A DNA stretch of 64,000 nucleotides from Lepidurus packardi (taxonomy: Eukaryota; Arthropoda; Branchiopoda; Notostraca; Triopsidae), in assembly GCA_023053545.1 (NCBI GenBank), contig JAKZAN010000004.1, positions 6,448,001 through 6,512,000 on the forward strand, given 5' to 3'. Position numbers and translations under genes: made by a program. Within the stretch, counting starts at the first letter, position 1; every line of letters starts with the position of its first letter. Of this stretch, positions 37,882 to 48,800 are shown piece after piece. The notes below the pieces were generated by a model, which was not told where the DNA came from, ran no database searches, and worked only from the letters and a program-made list of their open reading frames with translations.

Positions 37882-38786
37882 ATGCAGACTTGTTTGGCGC
37901 TTTTCGTCTTGGTATGGGCCGCCGATCCAATATTTGCGTTGCCGGCAGCAATAGAGCCTGTTGGCACTCAAGTTGAAGAAATCGTCCCTACTGCTCGATT
38001 TTTCGCCATCGCCTCAACGGTGACCCTTACTTCCACCATCACCGAAGTACAAACGCTATTAGCAGCAAAAAGCTGTGTCCGATTTGCTGCAGGATTGACT
38101 CCCTGCCCCGCTTCGTTAATTTCTGCGCCGCAATCCACTTCACCTTCGGCTCAATTTACCAGTACGTTAAACAAACCTGGTGACAATATAGTGCTTGGTC
38201 AACTACTCCCTGGGAATGGAAACGCAATACTTAAACCAGTGTTGCCTGGTTTCTTGCAACCTTTTCAACCTCTCGTCGATGTGATGATACAAGCCGACAA
38301 TCCAGAGGAAGAAAGCGAAGGACGGGAAAACCGAAAAGTGCAGACCATCGGGTTATCGCCGTCCGCGACAGCTTAGTAAGTTTAAAAGCTTTCGATGAAA
38401 TGTTAACCCCGAATGTACTTACAATTAAAGTGTACTTTCCACTTCATAGTATCGAGACGACCGAAGAGCCTGCGTCAGTTTTTGGAAAAAACAATAATGG
38501 ATTATTGCAAGACAATAGTCTCGTTCAGCCTTCCATTAGTAGCACGCAAAATGATCCTGAAATTGGTGAATACGAACTCATTGGCATGCCAGCCAACTGT
38601 GGCGCACTACGTAATTTATTACCCAGCCAGGTTACGCTTGTGAAAATTGCCACAGAAACTGTCACCACGACTTCACTAATTACTTCCTATTTCCCTGGCA
38701 ATGATCCGAGACAGACAGCTTCTTTTATAATTGGGGGGTGTATTCCTGTAAATCCGCCTATTAACTTGCCTGAATGTACTGCCTAA
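37882..38786 (+). CDS. Small secreted Thr/Pro-rich protein, array member 4 (enlarged)
   Basis: Two coding exons, 37882-38375 and 38450-38786, 831 bases and 276 residues, the longest of the four. Signal peptide MQTCLALFVLVWAADPIFA, starting at the ATG at 37882. The first half keeps the Thr-rich strand (STVTLTSTITEVQTLL) and a modified Cys-Pro motif (SCVRFAAGLTPCP). It then carries an extra segment of roughly 80 residues rich in Gln, Pro, Leu and, near its end, Glu, which the others lack. The second half is standard: EYELIGMPANC, TTTSLITSYFPG, GGCIPVNPPINLPECTA. Exon 1 runs to a TAG that overlaps the GTAAGT donor. Splicing continues the frame into YIETTEEPA, aligned with the other members. AATAAA at 38848 follows. 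Confidence 0.85.
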
Positions 38787-39805
38787 GTTTCATTGTTACA
38801 TTTTCGCAATTATTTAATTTTCATACCCCTAATTAGGAGGGTGGGCTAATAAACGAATCGTTATCAAATATTGGACAGCGTTTTCTTACAATATACTCTC
38901 CGTCTCCGAATGAAATAAAGAATACTATTCTTTGACCTCGTGATCTCCACTCTAAGCAACTAAACCTACGCGTTCGGCGGATTAAACATGAAATAAACCT
39001 ATCTGCTTCGGTCTACTCTGCCATTAACCAATGAATTCCAAGAATGGTTTAACGCCTTTGCAAAATGTCTCCGACCAAAGATTTGTACGACGTTCGGCTA
39101 GCAATTACGGCCGCTGTCATTGTCCAAATGAGCTAACGCTAAGCTGTCACATAAGATTAAAATTTAAAAAGAAAGTGCTGCTGCACTTTCACAGAATTCT
39201 CCAGCAGAAGACAAGTAAAAAATTTTCCTGTCACAATAAGAATAAGGAGGGCAACTAGAAAACCGCCAAAGTCCGAAGACCCGGCTAATGAGTGCAGATT
39301 GACGAATTTTTAAATAACTTGACATAACTTCGTTAACTACTTGAATTCATTACTCCTTATTGCTTCAAGAATCATATTTAGAATAGTAATATAATTCAAA
39401 TTTAGACAAGATTGTACCTTTTCCTTCGTTTCTGGTTGGAAGTTTGTATAGAAAAGACAGGTAGTATCACTAGTATGCTATGCAAACGGAGAAACATCAA
39501 AATCAAAAAGGGAAACTTCATTTACCCTGCAAACAAAATAGGCTACACATACGCCACCTGACAGAGATCAAAGAAAACGCTTGTCGGATACAAAACTTTC
39601 CTTTCCTTTTGCTACCTTCACGTGTAGTGATAGCTATTATAACTGCCACGGTTTACAGACTGCGGTAACCACAGAAGAGGAACAGCTGCATTAAGGAGAT
39701 TTGCATCAGGTGAAAGGACATTTTAAAAGTGCCTTTACCTTCAGTTTTATTTTTATTTAAGACAATTAAACTCCTTGAGATCACCAGTCAATATAAAAAC
39801 AGGCC
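38787..39805. other. Spacer before eIF5B
   Basis: About 1 kb, AATAAA at 38848-38853 for array member 4, then the eIF5B promoter region. No coding signal seen. Confidence 0.5.
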
Positions 39806-42800
39806 ATGGCCAAAGGAAAGAAGAATCGAGTGGAGCAAGAAGAGTAAGTCCTAATAAATAAAACCAAATATGCACAAATTCTTGAGCTCCATGCGATTAA
39901 AATAAATTATTGACATTTTTAGAAGCGAGGAAGAAATGGATCAAGACATGCCAGCTCAGCTCGCAACCAACAAGTCAAAGAAACAAAGCAAGGTGAAAAA
40001 TGGTGAAGCTGAACATCAGGAAGATGATGACATTCCGATGAAAGCAGCGAACGCCAAATCCCAAACCAAGAAAGGAAAAGTAGGAACATTTCTCTAAGCA
40101 AAGTATTGCATATATTCAATTTTGTAAATCTACTTAGAAGGCAGAGTTAGAAGATGAAGAAAATCCAGGCTACACCAAAGTCAGCAAGAATGCTAAGAAG
40201 CATGTTGCCAGCGACCAAAATGATGACGGTGAAGAAGAAGAACCAGCTCGCAAACCTAAGCCTGTTAAAAAGACTACGACTGCCAGTAATAAAAAACGGA
40301 ATAAAAACGTTTCCGAAGACGAGAGCGAAGGTGAAGCGGCTCCCACAGCTGCAAAATCGGCCTTTGCCTTGCTAAACGTGGAAGACGACAGCGACAGTGA
40401 CGCCAGTATTTCTGCAAATAGTGATAATGAGGAAGAAGTGGTCCTCAAACCTGTCGTCACCTCGCAAAATCAATCCAAGAAAAAAGAGGAGAAATTTAAG
40501 GAAGAACCTGCCAAACAGGGAAAGAAAAAAGGCAAAAAGAAAGGTGACGATGACGAGGATTTAGATCAGATGCTGGCCGAACTGGCTTTAGAATACGAAG
40601 GGAAAGCTCCGCCCCGAACCGAGCTGAAGAGCGAAGCTGAAGAGCCCGAAAAGAAGGAGCCGAAAAAATCCAAGAAAAAGAAGAAAGAGACCGCAATTAA
40701 AGGAGACGACGACGACGAGCAAGCCCAATTAGTGCCCCTTGAAGACAATGACACTAAAGCAAAGGAGCCTGAAGAGTCTACGAAACCCAAGAAAAAGGAC
40801 AAGAAGAAAAAGAAGAAAGAAGCAGAGGCCAAAGAGAAGAGCGAAGAACCTGACGCTGGCGCCGAGGCGGGCGAAAGTGACCCAGAAGCCAAAGACAAAC
40901 CTGGCAAGAAAAAAAAAGGAAAGGTCGCCGCTGCTGCTGCAGAGGAAGATGACAAGAAGGGCAAAAAGGGGCCGGGCAAGAAAACGATCGCTGCTATGCA
41001 AGACGCCCTTCGCAAGCTGCAAGAAGATGAAGAGCGCAGGCGCAAAGAGGAGGAGGAGCGAGAACGGGCTGAAGAGGAGGCTGAAGTCAAACGTTTGGAG
41101 GAGGTAGAGGCTCTTAATCCCCCTTCTTCTTAATCTATAAATACTTTATAGAAAAATGTATGCAATTATTTTTGCAATTTATAGTTGCGGCTAGAAACTG
41201 AGCGAAGAGAGCTGAAGAAACAGCGTGAAAAGGAAAAGCGAGAAAAACTGAAAGCAGAAGGGAAATTATTAACTGCCAAACAGAAAGCGGCCTTGGCGAG
41301 AACCCAAGCTACTTTAGAAGTCCTACGCGCCCAAGGATTAGATGTGCCCCAGATTGGCGCAGGCTCAGAAAAACGCCCGGCAAGGCCTGGTACTCGAGTC
41401 AAACCCGCGAAAAGTAAATCAGGTAAATATGAATTTTCTTGGATATTTAGTTTCTATACAGTGGTGCCTCGAACACAATCTGTTCCAGGACGGCGTTCGT
41501 TATGCGGGACGCCGTTTTCCATAGGTTACTGTTGGAATAATTTTGACACGCTCCAGAGGTCGGTCCAAAATCGCGAAGAATCGTAATTTTGCATTATGAC
41601 AACGTATGCCACTTCTTTTCTTAAACCTATGAAACCACCCCCTAATGGCTTTGAACTCTTCTTCCTCTTCTAAAGCTTGCTCCTGGAGTGGATCTTTTAA
41701 GCTCGTCATACGTAACCCTAGCTTTCTCACAAAATATTTCCTGCGTGGTTAGATCTCTTTCATGTGCCTTTCATTAATCCAAACTAACAGCAACCTCTCC
41801 ATTTCATCACTAATCGATTTTCTGTGCACTTGTAAACAAAGTCTGGAAACTCTCTTGGCCACCTTAGCTTTCATGATTGATTCTCTATTGGCTAAAATTG
41901 TTCCTATTGTTGACTTGATCACTCCATATTCAGCTGGAAGATCTACAACTCCAGCTCCTGAGTCTCTTTTGTCGATGATTTCTTGCTTCATTTCGATAAT
42001 AAGTGCTTTTTTACTCTTCCCACTAACGGTCTTCTTAGGTGCCATTTGACAACACTAAAAAAAGGCACTGAACTTTCCACAAATTTCAAATGTAAAAAGC
42101 ACAACAACGCGCTCGCGTTCGTAATGCAGAACGTTCGTTATGCGAGGCACCACTGCATTGTACTTCTGTAGTAAACCTTAGTATTAATGTGTACCTATTT
42201 TCTTGCCTATAGTAGAGGATAAGAAATTAGTAGAATCCACTCCGCCACCAGAATCTTCTGCAGTCATCCCTACCTCACCTGATTCTATTGAGTCGCCTGC
42301 TTTAGACAAAGGCGAAGTTAAAGATGAAAAAACCATAATCGAAGTAACACCAGAGCCCGAAAAGGAGGAAGTCAAAGATGCTTGGGATGCTGAAAGTTCC
42401 TCAGACGAAGGTAAATTAATATGCTAGAGTTACTTCATTAACTTGGAGCTATGTACTTATCTGTATGTTAACTCTTAGAAATTTCCGCGCCTATTGTTGA
42501 AGCCCCTCAGCCGCCAACAAGGAAACCTACGGTTCAGAAAGAAGTCCCTAAAAAGAATAGAAAAGTATCGCAGCAATCGGAAGAAGATTCAGGAAGCGAA
42601 GAATCTGATTCCAAATCGGAAAGTGAATCAGAGAGCGAGGAGAGTAGCGAAGATGAACACAAAACAGAAGCTGAGCGTAAACGAGAGAAGGCTTTAGACC
42701 GTATTCAAGTGAGTCAGAAGAATTGATTGTTGTAGTTCGATATATTTATCATTTAATTAATTACTTTAACGTCTAATTAAATTTCAATAATAATTTATAA

Positions 42801-45800
42801 TTAAGACTCTTTATTAATAGAAACGTAAAGAAGACGCTGAGAAGAAGAGGAGTGTAGATAATCTACGCGCACCTGTGATTTGCGTCTTGGGTCATGTAGA
42901 TACAGGTAATTCCAATATTTTTTTTTGTCTTTTGGTAACTTTTTGAAACTTTTATTAGGCAAGACCAAGATCTTGGATAAACTACGGAGGACGCATGTGC
43001 AAGACTCTGAAGCGGGCGGTATTACGCAACAAATCGGTGCCACGAACGTTCCTATCGAGGCTTTAAAAGATCAAACTAAGATCGTTACATCCGTAAGCTT
43101 CCTTAATTTGACTACAAAATCCGTTTGTTTGCTTTTTCACATTACAAAGTAAATTTTGTTTTTCATTTCCTGACAGTTTGAGATCACCAATCCTCCCAAA
43201 ATTCCTGGTTTGTTAATCATTGACACGCCTGGGCACGAATCTTTTTCCAATTTACGCTCCAGGGGCTCCTCTTTATGCGACATGGCCATTTTGGTGGTCG
43301 ATATTATGCACGGTTTAGAACCTCAAACCATCGAATCTATAAATCTCCTTAAAAGCAAGAAAACGCCTTTCGTGGTTGCCCTCAACAAAATTGATCGGTG
43401 AAATTGATTAGCATACTTTTGACTAAAAACGTTCTCATTAAAACTTTTCATTCTTTTTTTTTTATTAAGGTTGTATGACTGGTCAACGAATCCCAAGAAA
43501 GATGTCAAAGATCTGCTCAAATCGCAGAATAAAAACACCCAACTGGAGTTTGAAGATCGTTGCAGTCAGGTTGTTGTGCAATTAGCAGAACAAGTAAATA
43601 ACTCCATCTGTATATTTCTTTATAAAAGTGATATTTTGGCGTTCTATAGCGAGGAAAAATTCCAAACTCATTAACCTAATCTGATTAAAATTAAAATTTA
43701 ATCTTTTTAAAAAAATGGATCACTTGCTAGGGACTGAACGCGAAAGTTTACTACGACAATCCCGACCCTAGGACGTACGTGTCTTTGATTCCCACAAGCG
43801 CTATTACCGGCGATGGCATGGGTAACCTTATGGGTTTGATTGTGGAATTCACGCAACGGATTTTGGCCAAACGGCTTATGTACTCGGACGAGTTGCAAGC
43901 GACGGTCCTGGAAGTGAAAGCCATTCCCGGCTTGGGCACAACTATTGATGTCATTCTGATCAATGGCACTTTACGTGAGGGCGATACGGTTATTTTAGCA
44001 GGCACGGACGGACCTGTTGTCACGCAAATCCGGTCTTTACTCATGCCCCAGCCCATGAAAGAACTCCGAGTTAAAGTATGCGTTTATTTTTTGCCTTTTT
44101 TCTGGCTTATTCCGAACTTAGAGCTTCCCCTCACGGAATTTTTCCTTTTGTAGAACGCGTATGTGGAGTATAAAGAAGTTAAAGCTGCTCAAGGAATCAA
44201 AATTGCTGCCAAGGAACTCGAAAAAGCTATTGCTGGTAAATATTCTTTTCTTTTTTCTTTTATTCTGTATTAAAGTAAGTGGAAGATGAGGGAAAAAAGA
44301 GATAAAGGAAGAAAAACTGGGAACTGAATGAAAATCTCTGTTGCAGGGCTAAATCTGCTGGTGGCCCATCACCCAGATGAAGTTGACATATGTAAAGAGG
44401 AAGTGGCCCGGGAATTGAAGAGTGCTTTAGGACGGATCAAGTTACAAGACAGGGGCGTGTACGTCCAAGCTTCCACGCTTGGTTCCTTGGAAGCGTTGCT
44501 GGAATTCTTAAAGACTTCAGAGATTCCGGTAATTTATAAAAACTAAAATAAAAAAAAATGGTTGCGTGTTTTTTTGTTAATAATGAGTGTTTTCTAGTAC
44601 GCGAATATTCGCATCGGTCCTGTCGTGAAAAAGGACGTTATGAAAGCCTCAACTATGCTCGAACACGACACTCAGTACGTAAATCAACTTTGACCTTACA
44701 AGAAAAGTCTGGCATAGTTGTTGTCAAAACAGAAAACAGGAGTACTTATTTGAAGTTCATAATTAGGTATGCTGTGATCTTAGCCTTTGACGTTAAAGTG
44801 GAACGTGATGCTCAGGAAATGGCGGATTCGTTAGGCGTGCGAATATTCCAAGCTGACATCATCTACCATCTCTTTGACCGCTTTATGACGTACCGTGATG
44901 AACTCAAGCGTAAAAAGCGCGAGGAGTTTAAGCACATTGCAGTGTTTCCGTGCAAACTCCGTATTTTACCACAAGTAACATTTTCCTGCCCCAAATCCAT
45001 ATCTTTTTTCTGAAATTATTAACACTTGTTTAATATTTTTCATATTTTTCCTAGTACATTTTCAATTCGCGAGACCCAATTGTGATGGGCGTTATCGTGG
45101 AGGCTGGTGTGGTGAAAGAAGGAACACCTGTCTGTGTTCCCAGCAAGGACGTAAGTTATTCTTTGTACTCATCGCCCTCTTGTTTGTCTCATAATTTAGT
45201 TACGCTGCAAGTTGACCTCGCCTGTTTTTCCCTTTCTCATTTTTTTTAATTCTATTTTTTAAACGTGGGGCTGAAGTAACGTTCCTTATCTTGTTTAGAC
45301 ATAAAAAGGGGTTCGTTGGGTTCGAATAAAATGTTGGGCACTTTGGGTTGGGATTATATTGTCAGGAGATAATGGGACAGTTCACTAAAAAAAAAATAAA
45401 AATAAGAAAAAAGGTTTTCAAAAGCTCCCAAAAGTTTTGACAGACGTCAAAAGACGCCCGAACAACGGACCCCAGACATTCGTGGAAAAGTTAACATGCA
45501 AAGCTGGGGTACATTCTGTCCAAGTTTTGCATGAATTAGGGCCAAAAAACTTTAACGTGTACAGACAAGGCACGAGTTCATAACGCTGGGGGACTCTTGT
45601 TTTAATTTTTTTTTTTTAGATTATTTTTTAGCCTTGTTGGTACAGCTTACAGGAGCTTGTTTTTTGGGATAGAGGGGCTTTTGGGATTTATTTTTTTTTT
45701 TTTATATATAAAAGATCGTCTGGAGTTCTGGAGCGGAAACCGGAAGCGGCGAATGACAATCTGACAATTAGAGCCGTATTTTTAAGTGCGTTTTACCAGA

Positions 45801-48800
45801 CGTTTATAAAAGCCATCCGTTTTTTTTTATATTATAGATCCCTTTTGTCCACTAAAAAGCACCAGAGGTTTCAGCTTAGCATTTTTAAAGAACAAGGAGA
45901 GTCGAGGGCGGTATATGTCGATGCGAGGCGGTGGTCAAACTTCCGGCCCATTGGTCACGATCTTTCGTTTCTTGATCTTGGAGGCTTTCCCCTGACTTAA
46001 GTCAAACTCAAAAGCTGGTACATGGGACATTCGGTCAGCTTAACAAGCTCAACCACCCCCCAAAAGAAGGTGTCAATCACTAACAATCTCCTGGCTTGGG
46101 CTATTCAGCACGTACTAAAAACCTTCGACCCGCAAAAGTGTTAAACACAGGAAACGGTGTGGTGGCTGCCTGCCATATTTTGGACTCTATTCATGCGCGC
46201 TTTCAGTGGCCTTCTTGTATTTTTCGTGTGCTTACTATCTCCTCCCGAACAATTTGGGTTGACAATGCTTGAAGCGTGAACTTTTTGCCTAGATGGCTAG
46301 ATCTTAGGGAGATTCTTGGTTGTTCCCCTCCATCAGCCTCAGGAACACGAAAAATTTCCCATTCTTAAAAGCGTGTAGGGCTTCCGCTGGCCACGGCCAA
46401 TTTGTCAAGATTTTTGAGGGAGTCGAAAAGAAGAAGGAAAGAAAGAAAAGGGCACCGGGGTTGGGTCTTTAATATATTTGAAGGAGACTATAAAATTATG
46501 TCCATCCTTCCAAAACCAGCGGATTTACACTTTGCTGCCTTTTCCTTCCGTTCTCGAGCCCCTTTTCGTTACCTTTGTCAAATGGTCACTATCAAATGGC
46601 TGTGCATGGCTGATCAAGTGCGCCACTTTCAGGCTCCTCGGACGTTTCATTCTTGATCTTGACTATTATACTGAGCTTACGCTTGTACGCTTTTGGTTTT
46701 TGTTTTCCGGGGGACATTTTTTTTACTTTATTTTGGGCTTCGCATGGTTTTGTTATGAACTTCAAGATTTTTATCAAGATCCGAGGTTATCGAGTCCGTG
46801 GAAAAACAGCATATGCAAAAGGGGCAACACCTTTTTTGGAACAACAAAGAAAAGAGAATGGAAATGAGGGCCATAGCAACAACAAAAAAGCAATTTTATC
46901 TTAAGAGTGGAGCGAAAAATCTAATTTTCAAGTGCTACTTTTCGTCATGCGGGAAGTACAGTAGTAATTAAGCTAACAAATTTGACCTGTTTTGTTTCTA
47001 CGTTACTTAATTTGAAATGGTTCAAGTTGTTTTCTCACATACAGAAGACGCCGCTTATTGTGATCGTGTTTGTCAAGTGAAAGTGACAGTGGAGATTCTA
47101 ATAACCGAAAATCGGTTACTGGCTTATTTAAACCAAAGGAACAAAGAATCATCTACTTTTTGAGACTTTCCCCACACATTTCCTTTTCTAGATTCACTAG
47201 ACCTACTATTGTTTATTTTGTAACGATTTCTCAACAATTTGAATAGAGAGGCTTGAGGAATTCCTAACTTAACGGCCGCTTCCTTTGTGGCAAATTAAAA
47301 TTTTAAAATTTAACTTTTACAATTTAACTTGTCGTAAGTTTCAATGAGCCACAACTTCTCTTTTACAATTAAATCAACTCTTGTCTTATTCGTCGACATT
47401 TTTATATAACCACACGTCTAAAACACGACTAACACAGCGCCTTTGAAGCCCTCTACGCTTAGGTAGGGTTCTCAACACGATATCCTTCCTAATTTTCCCA
47501 GTCAATTAAAGAAACTGGTCATTCAATTGAATAACCTACTAATTTAAATTGACTGGGGAGTTTAGAAGGGATTTCTTCCTAAGCGGAGTAGTAGGCTGGA
47601 AATGACAGGATTGGTCAAAGCGACGTAAATCAATGTCATTGGTCAATATGTAAAGTCCGTGTAGCCATCACTACTGTAGCTTTGTTACTGCATATGTGAA
47701 GATTCTTTTGAAAGTGATTCTAATAACCGATTAAATTGCAATGAATTGTATCATTTTGAATCGGTCCTTTAAAATGTGATCCCGTAAAACGGCTGATTCT
47801 AATAACCAGTGATCACAATATGCGGCATCTACTGTATTTAGATATTCGAAATATTGATATTAATATCTAACATTGATCTTATTCTAAAAATACTGTATGC
47901 AAAAAGGAGTTAATTCCTACGTTCAGGAACTGTCGTAGTCTAGGTATTATTTTAGTGTGATAAGAAAGAACTATATATAAATTTACAGTCAAAATGCGTA
48001 AATATGTGTTATATACATTTTCTAACTGGAACGCCTTTTGTCCTGTTTTGTATTGTAGTATCACAATTTTAAGATTTCTTTATGGCATAAAAGGCACCAG
48101 GCATACACTCTAGACTGAAGAGCGTATAAAAACTCTTTAAAACAAGAAAAATATTAAAGAAAAGTCCGCGCAAATTAGAGATTAGCCGCGTTAGCTTGGA
48201 AATACAATAGTCAAGTCCAGAGGCGTGGTCAGTAATGCCTTTGATTGTCTCTGCAATCTACTAGGCTTCCACGTTGTTCGACTCGAAACTTCCAGGATGT
48301 AGCTTAAGCAGGAAAAGGTTCTCTGCTCGGCTGGGGCTGTAGTGGAAATCATAAGCGAACATGGGCTGGGAGAAGATTCCTAAAAGAGGCATCCCGTGTA
48401 TGAAAGTGTGTGCACCCGCCCGTCTTTGGCTTGGTTTTGGCCCTCATAGTTTGCAACGTCCTGCTCCTCGCTCTTGCTCAGCTCGGACAACTTAAGACTA
48501 TGGCCCTGTGTCCATCTTTTTTTTTTATTTTCCGGTCTGTAAAAGTCTTTCCTTTCAACTCCCGGGAAACTTTTATTTCATCTTATTCATCCCTTCGTCT
48601 CGTTGGTTCAAAAAAAGGCTCGAAAACGGCCAACTCATACCATCTTACTGTATAGTAGTTAACTCTGGTAGTAAGGGTAGTATAAGTAAAGTACAAGTTC
48701 AACCTAACATCCGTTTCCGGACGCTGGGACTGAAAACCCTCGGCTTCTGACGTTGGTTTTTAGCCCATTTCTCCCCAACCCAAACCAAGCAAGACCGACT

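Noticed and set aside
40566-41090. Minus-strand Ser-rich frame of 174 codons
   Set aside because: It is the antisense of the Lys/Glu/Asp-rich part of eIF5B, where purine-rich codons keep the opposite strand open.
48410-48655. Hydrophobic frame in the eIF5B long intron that looks like a signal peptide ([19 protein letters not shown])
   Set aside because: It has no ATG at its start, the hydrophobic run is followed by low-quality sequence, and no acceptor or second exon was found.
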